From: JAWKNZ01 sp041391425
GTDB taxonomy: Bacteria; Bdellovibrionota_B; Oligoflexia; Oligoflexales; JAWKNZ01
Assembly (NCBI GenBank): GCA_041391425.1
Contig: JAWKNZ010000010.1
Location: 80,902 to 144,901 of the forward strand
Length of the DNA: 64,000 nt
Reading direction: 5' to 3'
Shown here: positions 46,519 to 58,785 of the stretch, piece after piece
Layout: the number at the start of each line of letters is the position of its first letter
How positions within the stretch are numbered: position 1 is the stretch's first letter
Notes under the pieces: generated by a model
Databases searched by the model: none
Seen by the model: the letters and a program-made list of their open reading frames with translations, nothing else
Told to the model about the DNA's origin: nothing
Made by a program: the position numbers and the translations under genes

Positions 46519-49176
46519 ATGGCAAAATCTCTTGTTATCGTGGAGTCGCCTGCTAAAGCCAAAACCATAAATAAATACCTTGGCACTAAATATGTCGTCA
46601 AATCTAGCGTTGGCCATATCCGTGATCTTCCCACAAGCGGCACTGCCGCCCGTCAAAAAAAATCGGAAGAAGAACAAGAGACTAAAAGTAAGGAAAAAAA
46701 GACTAAAGCAAAAAAGACGACCCTCAGTGAGACAGAAAAAAGGAAAAAAGAACACGCTGCCCTCGTCCGCAGGATGGCTATAGATCCTGAAAACCGCTGG
46801 GAAGCCCACTATGAAATTTTACCAGGCAAAGAAAAAATTCTGAAAGAGCTGAAAGCTCAGGCTGAAAAATGCGATATTATCTATTTAGCAACCGACCTTG
46901 ACCGAGAAGGGGAAGCTATTGCTTGGCATTTGCGAGAAGCCCTGGGTGGAGATCCAGACAAATATAAGAGAGTAACATTTAGTGAGATCACTAAAAAAGC
47001 GCTCATAAAGGCATTTGAAGAACCTGGAGATCTCAATTTAAACCGTGTTAACGCCCAGCAAGCGAGGCGTTTTTTGGACCGTGTGGTCGGCTTCATGGTT
47101 TCACCACTTTTGTGGAAAAAATTGCACGAGGCCTTTCCGCAGGAAGAGTGCAATCTGTAGCAGTACGCCTCATATTTGAACGAGAAAGAGAGATCAGAGC
47201 CTTCAAACCAGACGAGTTTTGGGAAATTTTCGTCGACTTAGAAAATAAAGGCAAGCTCCGCGGTAAAGTAAGTAAGTTTGAAGGAAAGCCTTTAAAACCG
47301 ACAAATAAGCAAGATGCGGATTCCGCTGTAAAAAGACTTAAAGATGCGGAATATGTGCTTGTAAAACGCGATGATAAACCTAAAAGCACTAAACCCAATG
47401 CTCCATTCATCACTTCGACATTGCAGCAGGCAGCTAGCGTGCGGCTCGGTTTCGGGGTCAAAAAGACTATGGTGCTTGCGCAAAGGCTTTATGAGGCTGG
47501 CCATATTACTTATATGCGTACTGATTCAACAAATCTAAGCGAAGATAGCCTCACAGCCTGCCGTGAAATGATTGCCAGTCGCTATGGCAAAGAATATGTT
47601 CCAACTGAACCTAACGTTTATGTTAGTAAAAAAGGAGCTCAAGAAGCTCACGAAGCCATCCGGCCTTCCGATGTAAACAAGTTACCAAGTGCATTGGAAC
47701 CTGAACTAGAAAAAGATGCCTACAGGCTCTATGATCTCATTTGGAGGCAATTTGTTGCTTGCCAAATGCCCCCAGCTGAATTCGATACGACAACATTAAT
47801 CGTTGAAGCAGATGGCTATGAAATTCGTATCAACGGCAGAGTTTTAAAGTTCGCCGGTTATCGTAAAGTTCTCCCACCAGTTGCTAAAAAAGGTGAAGAA
47901 GAAGTTGAAATTCCGCCATTAAAAGAAGGCGAAAAATTAAAACTCAAAGAAGTTGATCCAAGCCAACACTTTACCAAGCCACCACCACGTTTTACCGAAG
48001 CTAGGCTGGTGCAAGAATTGGAAAAAAGAGGCATAGGCCGCCCTTCTACCTACGCAGCTATTATATCCACAATACAAGACCGCGGTTATGTTAGAGTTGA
48101 AAATAAGAGATTTTTTTCACAAAAAATGGGAGAAATTGTCTCTGAGAGGCTTATGGAAAGTTTCGAAAGCCTAATGGACTATAATTTCACCGCAACCATG
48201 GAAGAAAAGTTAGATAGTATCGCTGAAGGAGATCTAAACTGGCTGCAAGTCCTAGATGCATTTTATGATGACTTTAGTAAGACACTGGCTGATGCCTCTG
48301 AAAACATGCGTCCTAATGAGCCAACGTTAACAGAAATCGAATGTCCCACCTGCGGCCGGCCTATGAATATCAGAACGGCAAGTACTGGAGTATTCCTAAG
48401 CTGCAGCGGCTATTCACTCCCTCCTAAAGAACGTTGTAAGGGAACCATAAATCTCGTTGCCGGAGAAGAAGCCGAAGCTATCGTTGACAATGGTGATGAA
48501 GACGAAGGTGAAAGTGGGGCTCTAGCAATCCTCGACAAACACCGCTGTTCTATCTGTGATACTTCGATGGAAAGTTATCTCATAGATGAAACACGAAAGT
48601 TACACGTGTGTGGAAATAATCCAGACTGCCCAGGCTATGAAATCGAAACTGGTAAATTTAAGATAAAAGGCTACGACGGCCCCATAGTCGAGTGTGACAA
48701 ATGCGGCGCAGATATGCAGCTGAAAACAGGGCGTTTTGGGAAATACTTCGGCTGTGTGAAATATCCAGACTGCCGTAATACTAGAAAGTTATTAAGAAAT
48801 GGCGAAGCTGCTCCTCCGCGAGCGGAACCAATTCCTATGCCAGAACTTCCCTGCGAAAAATCCGATGGCCATTTTATCTTACGTGATGGTGCGGCCGGTC
48901 TTTTTCTTGCGTCGAATCTGTTTCCAAAATCTAGGGAGACTAGAAAGCCATTAGTTGAAGATCTCTTTCGCCATAGAGACGAGCTAGATGCAAAATTCCA
49001 CTTTATTGCTGATGGCCCTGCTAATGATGCCGATGGCAATCCATATTCAGTGCGTTTGCACGCAAAACACAAGAATACTTCCTGCTAGTGAAATAGATAG
49101 TAAAGCTACAGGTTGGACAGCCACCTGGGACGGAAAGCAGTGGATTGAAGAACAATCTAAAAAAAAAAACGATTGA
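46519..49176 (+). CDS. topA: DNA topoisomerase I (TopA), frame broken mid-gene and near the end
   Basis: Relaxes negative supercoils; normally essential. The TOPRIM domain starts SLVIVESPAKAKTI, with LATDLDREGEAIAWHLREAL. ARGLSAGRVQSVAVRLIF follows a missing A in the run at 47116-47121. The active-site tyrosine lies in HITYMRTDSTNLS. RGIGRPSTYAAIISTIQDRGYV, zinc-ribbon cysteines (IECPTCGRP, HRCSIC, VECDKCGADM) and a C-terminal KATGWTATWDGKQWIEE follow. A further two indels occur near 49070-49085 before the end at 49176, close to an A11 run. The total of about 885 residues fits. Essentiality makes sequence error the best explanation. Confidence 0.93.
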
Positions 49177-49311
49177 AAAAGAAACAAGGTAGCCAAAAAA
49201 TCTCAGGCAACCGCAGAGGCATAAAATAGCAATCTAAGGAATTTCTACACTTACTCTCACCGGCAGGGGATCCGTATTAAACAGCCCCCCCAGTCCATGC
49301 AAATATTGCGG

Positions 49312-50017
49312 CTAGACGTTTCCATAACAGGCAATAGGTGAAAAGCCCGTATCTACCTCTAGTATTAATGGATATACGGAAGTGTATAACGCTTTGTCGA
49401 ATCTAAATCGAAGGGGTATGGCCAGTTGTCCATAGTTAAGGCACTTTTCCCAATGGCCTATCTTATTGTCGGCAAGTGGAGGGTCATTTACCCACTTAGA
49501 TAACCAGTAAGTTTTACCCTGGTTTTGAAGATCATCAAGATATGCTTGCGCTTCTTCCTTGGTTGGCCACCGCCATTCTGTAGTAAATGCTACAGGTATT
49601 CTTTTGCGCAGACTATCGGCAGATTCCATTGATGGCCTTTTTGCAGGACTTTAATTGCTAACGCCCGATGCCATTGGATCTTTCCATAACGATAAATAAG
49701 TCTTTACTTTAGAGTCGATATTAAAAGACAAATTATCTAAGTTCCAATAAACTGCAATTCGCCTGCAGACGGGCCATCTTGGGTTATACCACTTACCTGA
49801 TCTAGAAAATTCAGCTGTGAACACCATTCATCATCAGCGATAAATTGTTATACCACATATTTGAAATTTCCAACCGCATCGGAGCTCTAAGCTCATCTCT
49901 AAGTGAACATTGCTTAGCTGCATCCCCTTTTGTAAAAACAGAGATCAAACCCGCAAGCATTGAAATCATTCCAAGCAGCACTAAAACAATCAACAGCGCT
50001 TCACTCTTCGTTGCCAT
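49312..50017 (-). pseudogene. Pseudopilin-like protein, several frameshifts
   Basis: The N-terminus MATKSEALLIVLVLLGMISM is a pilin-like hydrophobic helix. Then cysteine-containing segments continue in other frames (SQLNFLDQVSG, YWNLDNLSFN, SADSLRKRIPVAF), ending WFSPIACYGN-like at 49312. At least three breaks. It is third in a minus-strand row of related genes. Probably a minor pilin of a type II/IV-like system; no assembly ATPase is in the window. Confidence 0.5.
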
Positions 50018-50068
50018 TTCGCTTTATAACTTCATATTTTAGTACTTTCATAACTCACACCTACGCAA

Positions 50069-50784
50069 CTAATTATGCTTGGCTGGAGGCTTACAATCTT
50101 GTTTGTCGGCCACATCTGGATTTACAGGATCATATACCCACCCCATATCCTCACAGGCTATTTTTCGAGAAAAAACCGCATAACAGCCATCGACATTGGT
50201 GCCATCAGAAGACGAGAGCATAACAGGGAATGTATAATTAATACCCTTCGCATTATTAGTAAATAAATTTGATTTCGCCTTAAAAGTCACTATTAAATAT
50301 CCTGGAGCTCTAAAAGGAGGTGATTTTCCAATAGGCGAAAGGGATTGATATAAATCAATGGCAGTCGTTTCCTAGTATCAATCTAACCAGCATAGTCATT
50401 TATCTTTGCTAACCTATAACCTTTTTTAAATCCTCCCGCATAGGAATCCCCAACTCTTAGCTCTGTAAAACTATGTAATTTTACACCGTACCAATAAGGA
50501 TGATAAAGACCAGCTGTAGTCACACTACTAGCAATGGTAACTCCATCACTAATTATATTTGTGCTAGCGCAAGTAGTTGGATCTTTTAATACGTTTAATA
50601 TCATTTGTGCTGCTGCGGTCGAGTTTATTGAACCCCTACCAACTTCTCTAGCCCTAAGGCTAACCAAGCCTGACTTTATCGCTAACGATGAGGCCAGCCC
50701 TAAAAAAGCTATAGCAATAAGGACTTCCATTGCACTAAATCCTTTGCTTTTACTTTGCTCTTTTAAGAAATTAGTATTGCTCAA
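50069..50784 (-). CDS. Prepilin-like protein (minor pilin), one or more frameshifts
   Basis: Starts at TTG 50784, with AGGAG nine bases upstream. The N-terminus KSKGFSAMEVLIAIAFLG is a canonical prepilin site (G then FxxxE), cut by a prepilin peptidase, with a hydrophobic helix. The frame shifts near 50385 and resumes with AIDLYQSLSPIGKSPPFRAP, FPVMLSSSDGTNVDGCYAVF and DKQDCKPPAKHN. The corrected length is about 238 residues. Middle gene of the pilin row. Confidence 0.65.
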
Positions 50785-50914
50785 CAGAATATTCTCCTAT
50801 TTCTATATTGATAAATTAACATTTCCTTCGCCAATTAACTCTTAATGCATGGAGGATCAGCTGGTGGTCCTAGCCAAACCCCGCCTGATTTTTCTCACCT
50901 ATTCTTCCTTTCCA

Positions 50915-51492
50915 TTACATCAATAGTATATTTAGGGCACTTTTCAGAATTACTTTTTCAGTAGCATCTTTACCAGCTAAAGCCATAAACGGTATATTTT
51001 GATACCATATTTTTCTCAATGTCGGATCTAGCTTAAATTTTGATTCAATATCTTTGCTACGACTACGATAATAAGAGCCGATTTTAAAGCTTAAAGGTAC
51101 AAAGATAGGATTATTATTCAAAGGTTGGCGCCATCTGATAAAGTTCAATCGAGTCGATAACTAAACGATCTTTTCCCCTACCTCAAGCAAATTACTTCCG
51201 CCAATATTAATATAAGGTTCATTTGAAACCAGACGAGGATAGCTACCTGTATCAGGAAGTGATTTTTTTAAAAAACTTCCCCTACCTTCAGGGCATCCTT
51301 CTTGGTTAAAGCCCATAATAGAAGGTAGTAAAGGTCATTTGTTTTAGTCATCGCAACTTGGTCTTGCATTGTATTTAGAGACCTAACAGAAACCTTAGCA
51401 ACAACCATTGAGAAAATACCAAAGAGTGCGACGGCAACCAAAACGCCTGATAAGCTAAAACCATTTTCCGTTCTTAATTCCATTTTCGCCAC
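50915..51492 (-). CDS. Prepilin-like protein, one or more frameshifts
   Basis: First gene of the pilin row. MELRTENGFSLSGVLVAVALFG has the prepilin G-F junction and helix but glycine rather than glutamate at the +5 position, suggesting an initiating minor pilin or a changed processing site. The frame breaks near 51270 and 51160, then continues NFIRWRQPLNNN, IFVPLSFKIGSYYR. The end at 50915 is provisional. Confidence 0.55.
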
Positions 51493-51900
51493 CTTGGCAT
51501 CGGCTATTAAATTACCAATTCTCTCCGTACAAACCAGTACGGTTTTTATGGTAACTAGCTTTAATTATTCAAATTACATAAATAATATCAAATAATTATG
51601 GTTAAAATATTCAAGTAACATCAGTAAGAAAATTGCTATAGATGTACAGCCCACTGAAATTAAAGGAATTAAATAAAGAGTGAGCAGTCTGAAAATGCGA
51701 AAGTTTTGGATGGACAAAACCGCTCTTTTCTGCAAAATAAGAAGTTAAACACAGCATCAAAATAGATCACAAAACACAACAATTTCAAAAAATAATAGAA
51801 AATACTTAACTGATAAATAGACTTTACCGAGTCAGTATTATAACAAAAAGCTGAAGACTAGGTTCACAACAAATTCCAGCCTTAAGAAGCAAGAGGCTTT
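51493..51900. other. AT-rich divergent intergenic region
   Basis: Separates the pilin row (minus) from the SBBP lipoprotein (plus). No open frame, repeat or RNA structure is evident; both promoters are presumably here. Confidence 0.4.
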
Positions 51901-54900
51901 ATGAAGGTGATAGCATACTTCAAAATTAAACTATTCCATTTTGCCATTATCTTTTTTTAGTCTCTGCCTGTGAAGCCAAACTAGAAGGGGATGTAACCCA
52001 ACAAAACTGTTACACCCGAAGATATTTCACAAATAGAAGAACCAATTGCAGTTAATGACAAGAATAATTCGAGCAGTAATGTGGGACAAAGCACACCAAA
52101 ATCTGATAAGAACGATACACCAGTTTTTGAAACCACTCCTACCGAGCTGGAGCTTTTATTATCCAATTTATCAATTGATTCCGTCGATTATCAATCGTTT
52201 GCTTTATCTCTTCCATACCATGGAGACAAAAACAACAATGCAAACATTTCCCTCCATTATTGCAGTGTAAAACAGTCGTTAGGATGCAATCCAAGTATAG
52301 ACGGAGTATTTAGTAACTTAAATAAAAACAATACAACCTTTTAACCTTCTCGTGACCTTTCCTCTCCACCTTTTTCTCCTGGGGATGTGGTTAAATATAA
52401 AATGACGGCCACTGACGTAGATGGAGTTATAGGAGGAGAAATCAAGGGAGCATTATTATTCCATTTAATACTTCAATTCCTCGTAAAATCAAATAATTAG
52501 GCTACGTTTCATCCCAGGGAATTAATGCTTCTGGTGACGATATCGCCACCGCAATGGTAATTACTGAAGATGACAGCGTTATTGTTGCTGGCCAGACGTT
52601 TGGAAGCTTTGGAGAAGCCAATGCTAGATCCAAAGATGCATTTATTGCTAAATTTGATGCAAATGGAAATTATAAATGGATACGGCAGTTAGGGATAGTT
52701 AGCCTTGGAAACAAAGCATTGGGAGACGAAATTGTTAACGCACTAGCATTGGATAGTAAAGGAAACATTTTAATTGCCGGAAGCACTACAGGCGACCTAG
52801 GAGAAGCAAACAGTGGGGTCGCGATGCATTTATTGCTAAATTCGACGTTCAAGGATATCTCATTTGGATTAGCCAACTAGGTAACTTGACCGTGGGCGTG
52901 GGAGCTAATGGCAATGAGATAGTTACGGCATTAACTGTTAGTGATAATGATACTATTTATATTGCGGGAGAAACTGACGGTGATCTTAAAGAAACAAACG
53001 CTGGCAACAAAGATGCATTTATCGCCAAGTTTGACAAAAATGGTATTCACCAATGGACACAACAGTTGGGAAATACATCTATTGGAGCTGCTGCATCTGG
53101 TAATGATCTAGTAGCAGGCATAAGTATAAATTCTTCAGGTAATCTTTTCATAACAGGCACAACCGATGGAAACCTTGGAGAAGCTAATGGCGGAGGAAAT
53201 GATGCCTATATCGCAAAATTCGATGCAAATGGGACTCATATTTGGACAAGCCAATTAGGAGGAATAACAGTTGGGGCTGCCGCTGCCGGTAATGACTTAG
53301 CCAATGCAATTGCAATCACCAATACTGGAGAAGTGATAATAGCTGGCTCAACTAACGGAGATCTTGGAGAAACAAACAGCGGTTTAAGCGATATTTATGT
53401 CAGTAAATTTAGCACTACAGGTACGCACTTATGGACACAACAATTGGGCACCTCTTCAATAGCGGCGGCTGCTGTCGGTGATGATCAAGTTTCTGCTATC
53501 AGCTTAGATAGCAACGGCAATATCTTCGTTACCGGTCGCACATCTGGAAGCTTAGGCGAAGCTGTTGGAGGTTCCTATGATAGCTATATAGCTAAGTTTA
53601 ATTCTAACGGAGCCTATCAATGGGTTCGCCAACTTGGTAATATCACCATTGGATCTGGAGCCTCAATGACAGATTCTGGCAACGCCATTGCATTAGATTC
53701 AAGTGGGCATATTATAATTGCCGGAAACACGCTCGGAGCACTATCACAATTAAATGGTGGCTCAAGTGATATTTATGCTGCAAAGCTAGCTTCTGATAAC
53801 AGCAGTATATTATGGACCAGTCAAATAGGCGCTGCAACTTTAGGGTCAGGTTCTGCTGGAAACGACATCGCCCTAGCAAGTGTGGTAGATGCCAATGGTG
53901 CACTACTCGTCGCCGGATACACTTACGGTAGTGTAGGAGAAGCCAATGGTGGTAGCTCCGATATCCTTATTACAAAATTTGATGCTAATGGACACTATGT
54001 TTGGGCCAAACAGCTTGGAAAAGTAACAATGGGATCTGCGTCATCTGGCGCTGATGCCGCCACCGCAATAGCATTGGACTCAATGGTAATATTTTACTAG
54101 CAGGCTATACCACGGGTTCTCTTGGGAAACCGCAGGCGGCAGCCTCGATGTTTTTATATCTAAGTTTGATATAAATGGCAACTATCTATGGACAACACAG
54201 TTAGGTAATATAACTGCGCCAACTGTTGGAGCAAATGCAATCCTATACGAAGTGGCAACTGCCATCTCTATCGATAACAGCAATAATATTTATATTAGCG
54301 GCCATACTAGTAGTAATTTTGGAGAGGTTACTGGCGGCTTATTTGATGCCTTTGTAGCTAAATTTGATACCAATGGCTCAGCACTTTGGATTACCCAGTT
54401 AGGAGATGTGACAGTCTGGTGCAGCAGCTTCGGGGTCAGAACTCGTCTATGCAATGACTATCGATACCAGTAGCAATGTGTTGATTGCTGGGACCACGAC
54501 AGGAAGCTTTGGGGAAGCCAATGCCGGTTTTAATACCAATGATGCTTTTATTGCTAGCATTGACGCCAATGGTGCACTTTTGGATCCGTCAAATGGGTAA
54601 TACAACTATCGGCGCTACAGCAAATAGTAATGAGTACGTTTCGTCAGTTTTAACCGATTCAAGTGGAAATATAGTGATTAGCGGTTACACTCATAGTTCC
54701 TTAGTAGAAGCAAATAGCGGCTTTGGAGATGGTTTTGTAGCAAAGTTTAATTCAAATGGCACCTATTTATGGGCTCGACAGCTTGGAAGTACTACTATTG
54801 GAGTCGCTGCCGCCGGGCACGAAAATTTGATAGGAATGGGACTTAGATACATCCGATAATATTTATCTAGCTGGTGAAACTGACGGTTCCTTAGGAGAGC

Positions 54901-55143
54901 CCAATGCCGGTTCGAACGATGCCTTTGTATTTAAGCTGATTCAAGCGGCAATCACCTTTGGACTCGACAATTCGGAAACGTAACACTAGGATCAAGGGCC
55001 GCTCAAAATGAGGTCGTAAAGTCACTTTCTATGGATATATCTGGAAATATTATTATTACAGGCTATACTACCGGAAACATGGGAGAGCTTAATGCAGGCT
55101 CAGGAGATATTTTTCAATCAGATTAGATCCCAATGGCAACTAA
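51901..55143 (+). pseudogene. SBBP-repeat (beta-propeller) lipoprotein, about six frame breaks
   Basis: Starting at ATG 51901, a signal peptide and lipobox LVSAC appear after a T-run break (51950-51957). A Ser/Pro-rich linker follows, then about eleven or twelve blades of roughly 75 residues from 52500 on. Each has the pattern DAFIAKFDANGxxxWxxQLG, then GNDxxxAIALDSxGNIxIAGxTxGxLGEANxG, which is the SBBP repeat. The end is DPNGN then TAA at 55141-55143. Breaks occur near 52345, 52495, 52818, 54083, 54410, 54590 and 54845. A surface-exposed propeller for binding or adhesion is likely. In the cell the gene is probably about 1080 codons; decay by slippage among near-identical blades is the alternative. 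Confidence 0.75.
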
Positions 55144-55398
55144 CGTATAAATAGTTATAACCTCAAAAGTTTGAGCATCACCCTCAAAGGACCACCTTTC
55201 ACTTAAAGATAACTTTCTTAAAATATTAGAAAAAAAGAAAAAGCTAAACTGCACACTTAAAGCACCGACCGTGTTATTATTGTTTATATTAAAAAATTTT
55301 TAATGCTTATTGCCAAGAAACCTCTGCCATATGAACGCATAGCAAGAAGGGCGGGATATGCTTAGGCTATTATTATTTATCAGTGATAAGGGGAAGTT

Positions 55399-56282
55399 TT
55401 GTACGCACTCTTACAAAAACAGGCAGTTTTAGCCATTATGGTGATGCTTCTTAGTAACTGCAGACATTTCAATAACAACCTCAGCGAGAACGCCTCTTTT
55501 CAAGATTCTAAGTCTTTCGTACAGTCATTGAAGAACAAATCACTCTCGGAAAGGGAAAAAGAGATTTTCAAACAAGTGCTAAGTGGTAATTTCCCATCTT
55601 TTTGAAAGAACTAACACCCATAAAAATACCTCTGAGCATCAAAGGCAAAACACATCAAGCGATTCTATATGTCATGCCAGATTACTTTAGTATTGGCACA
55701 AATGAAGATTACCTCCGTATCCCAATGACCCCAATTCTTGCACAAAAAATTGCCGACCATCTGCATTTTATGCTACCAACCACTAAAATTGTCGATTTGA
55801 TCTATCAAAATGCTCCGATAAAGCTAAAGCCATCTCCACTTGCTTATGGACCAGATATGGTGACACCGCAAAAATTTCTCCAGCACAATCAGATTATTGC
55901 TAAACAGCTAACTACTCTTCAAGATAATCAAAGAACACTGATTTCTGGGCATAAAAAAGATATTGTGATAAGCAACCGACTGTATAGTCAACTAAGGCAA
56001 GTGGCGATTTACGGTTGGCACCGCAAAAATGGCCGCCCCATCCAACCCCTAAGCCTTGTCCATAATAATGAATATGCAGATTATAGTCACGGACTCAGGC
56101 TTATCAGCCGCTTTATTCTATTAGATGGCGAAAAAATAGCTATGGAAAAAGTATTGCAAGATCCTGAGTTAGCGCCGTTTTTTAGCTCTGAAGGAATAAT
56201 GCCATTAACAAGAATACCGCAGACAACACACAAAAACCTTTCATCCAAAAGAACAGTGCTACCCTCGACTAAAAACCTCTAA
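55399..56282 (+). CDS. Lipoprotein of unknown function, one frameshift
   Basis: TTG 55399 with GGGGAAG upstream; signal peptide and lipobox MLLSNC. A T5 run at 55599-55603 needs one more T to join GNFPSF to LKELTPIKIPLS, giving about 295 residues. The body has RIPMTPILAQKIADHL, VISNRLYSQLRQVAIYGWHR, PIQPLSLVHNNEYADYSHGL. The conserved-looking His/Tyr/Asp segments (NNEYADYSHG) could be an active site, but I cannot name the family. The 3' end overlaps the convergent gene by 14 bases. Confidence 0.6.
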
Positions 56283-57392
56283 GGTATATTAAAAGATGGA
56301 TAGATTGATCCTTATCCTCACAATTCATGCTTTTATCCTTTTTTTGCTCCTTTTTCGCTTGATCCGAAACTACTACGATCTGACGTGAACTTGCTTCTCC
56401 AAACCATGCCACTCCTTCAATATTGCAGTAACCCTCATTTTTTGGAAAACTATATACTTGGCCTTTGCCGTTGAGCTTAAAAGAACCATCCCCGAATACA
56501 ATCTTACCTTTCCAAAGCCTCTGATCCTCCTGAGAAACAATGAGGATATCACCTTCATAATTGCCGTCACTTAATTGATGCCAGACAATATCAAGTCCTG
56601 AATAATCATGAAAGTCGACTGCCCCATCAAGTTTGACCTTTGCCAAATACTCCCATTCATTTTCCCTTTGCTTTGTATAGATATGAATGCGACCAGCAAA
56701 AGCGTCACCTTCTTCTTTCTTTTTACACTCATTGCCTTCACAAAGAGCAAAAAGATATTCAATACCCGAATGCTTTGCATAAGCAAGCCCTTCATAGCCT
56801 TTATTATCATCTTTAAATCTCATCGGATTATTATGCTTTTGTGGAATTAGCGAGACTAAACTTTCTTCATTAAATGACTTAAGCTCATCAGAACCGAGAC
56901 CTCCTGATGCAACAGCACCAGCTAGAATCTTCTTATCTTCTACCAATAAATTTTTCACTTCTACATTAACAAAAAACTGATCCCTTTCAATATGCAATCC
57001 CTCAAAACCATTTTTGCCCTCCAAATTTACCTCCCAGGCAAAAAAACTGGCAGTTCCAAATCCACTTTCAGCAACCAATGGAACCTAAGCAAAGTATAGC
57101 TATTATCTAATACGACATAAAAATTACTTCCATTTGCATCAAAGTCGACTCCACTCGCTTCTAATGAATCATTGCAATACGAAGCTTTTCCATTTTTTTT
57201 AGGAAGCAGTTCGCATAATTTACTTTCCGAAACTAAGGTTAATTTTGGATACTCCACGGCTTTGTGTTTTTCCTCTTTTTGGCCTTTTTTATTACCCTTA
57301 GTATCTGCAAGCGTCTCTCGTCTCTCGCCATTTTTACAAGAAAAAGCGAAAAAGCTTAGAAAAAATGAAAAAAAGGCATCCCGATAACGCAT
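56269..57392 (-). CDS. Lipoprotein, possible beta-propeller, one frameshift
   Basis: ATG 57392; lipobox FFAFSCKNG. Frames join near 57085 (VLDNSYTLL then PLVAESGFG), giving about 374 residues. Alternating strand segments (GLAYAKHSGIEYLFALCEG, FAGRIHIYTKQR, DILIVSQEDQRLWKGKIVFG, NIEGVAWFGEASSRQIVVVSD) look like blades of a propeller such as those of phytase or SdiA-regulated proteins; this is by feel only. Ends in a Lys-rich patch. Confidence 0.5.
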
Positions 57393-57537
57393 AATTTTTT
57401 ATCTCTATAGGAGGTATTTAAGAAAATAAAATTTATCATAATACTAGGTTAATCTATCTATCGTTTTCAAGGAAGTGGTACAGAATCTTCTTTTTGGTTA
57501 TGGTAAGCAAATATAGTACTAAGTAACCGTACCAAGG

Positions 57538-58785
57538 TCACAAAAACCGTTGCAGGGTTTCTATTATATGAAGCACGTCTTCCTTTTGCACCATTGCATG
57601 CAAAGAAAAACGAAGGCGGCTAGTTCCAGGTGCAACTGTCGGCGGGCGTATTGCCCGACAAAACACTCCACACTCCTGTAAACGCTCACTCAACGCAACA
57701 GCTTTATTTTCGTCTCCCACAATATATGGCACGATATGTGTTTGCGAATTCTGTGTAGCACCGCACTTTTTTCCAAGCTCTTGTTTAAAGAATTGCGCCA
57801 CATCTTGTAAATGCTCACGCCTAGAATCTAAGGTTTGTACATATTCAATTGATTGCAATAAAGCTGCAGCTATAAAAGGAGATGGGGCTGTTGAAAATAT
57901 AAAAGGACGGGCCGCATTGATTAGATAATCACGAAACCATTTAGGAGCACAAATAAAAGCACCTTGCAAACCCATGGCTTTCCCACACGGATTGACACTA
58001 ATCAAATACTCATGCGATAGGCCAACTTGGTGGATCATGCCGCTACCGCCTTTACCATGACAACCGATAGCATGAGCCTCATCCACCAATAAAACACCGC
58101 GGTAACGATAAGCAAGCTCTTGTAAATCCGCCAATGGTGCGATATCGCCGTCCATACTAAAAACTGATTCCGTAACGATAACATTCAGCTCGTTTCTAGA
58201 AGATTTCAATGCCTTTTCTAAAAAATGCAAATCGCGGTGAGGGAAAATAACTTTTTGCACAGACGGTTTTTTTATCAAACGCAAGCCATCAATCAAACTA
58301 GCATGGTTTAAGGCATCCGAATATACGCAAACATCATTTTGTGCGATTGCTGCCATAAGACCTTGATTTGCTAAAAACCCAGAGGAAAAATACAGAGATG
58401 TTTCGCTTCCCTTATAAGAAGCAAATGCGTCTTCTAACTGTGAAAAAATAGGATCATTGCCTCCGAGCAAACGGCTAGCGCCGGAGCCCAAAGGGAGCTT
58501 CTCTGCAGCTGTCTTAGCAAGTGTTTGAAAGGCGCTATCCTGCCTTAATCCTAAATAATCGTTATGCGTCAAATCCAAAGCAGAAGCTAACAATCTTTGA
58601 TCCAATAGGCTGCGCCTTCGGCCCAAAGCGTCAATCTTTGCTAACTCGGTAGCGATTTTACGATGGAGGCTTTCCCAACCCTTCAAACCTGTAGGTTCAC
58701 CCCTATCCTTTGAAAGAGGAGAAAAACCTACAAAACCTTCTTTATCAGATTTATTAGAGTGACGGCTGGTCCGTTGCATTTGCAT
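57538..58785 (-). CDS. bioF: 8-amino-7-oxononanoate synthase BioF
   Basis: PLP enzyme condensing pimeloyl-ACP with alanine in biotin synthesis. 415 residues, about 30 longer than usual because of an N-terminal Ser/Lys-rich extension. Landmarks: THNDYLGLRQD, GSGASRLLGG, YFSSGFLANQG, DALNHASLIDGLRL, VDEAHAIGCHGKGG, and the PLP lysine K269 in NPCGKAMGLQGAF. Its start overlaps the bioB stop by 32 bases, so the two are coupled in one operon. Other bio genes are not seen. Confidence 0.93.
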   Translation of the reverse strand: MQMQRTSRHSNKSDKEGFVGFSPLSKDRGEPTGLKGWESLHRKIATELAKIDALGRRRSLLDQRLLASALDLTHNDYLGLRQDSAFQTLAKTAAEKLPLGSGASRLLGGNDPIFSQLEDAFASYKGSETSLYFSSGFLANQGLMAAIAQNDVCVYSDALNHASLIDGLRLIKKPSVQKVIFPHRDLHFLEKALKSSRNELNVIVTESVFSMDGDIAPLADLQELAYRYRGVLLVDEAHAIGCHGKGGSGMIHQVGLSHEYLISVNPCGKAMGLQGAFICAPKWFRDYLINAARPFIFSTAPSPFIAAALLQSIEYVQTLDSRREHLQDVAQFFKQELGKKCGATQNSQTHIVPYIVGDENKAVALSERLQECGVFCRAIRPPTVAPGTSRLRFSLHAMVQKEDVLHIIETLQRFL

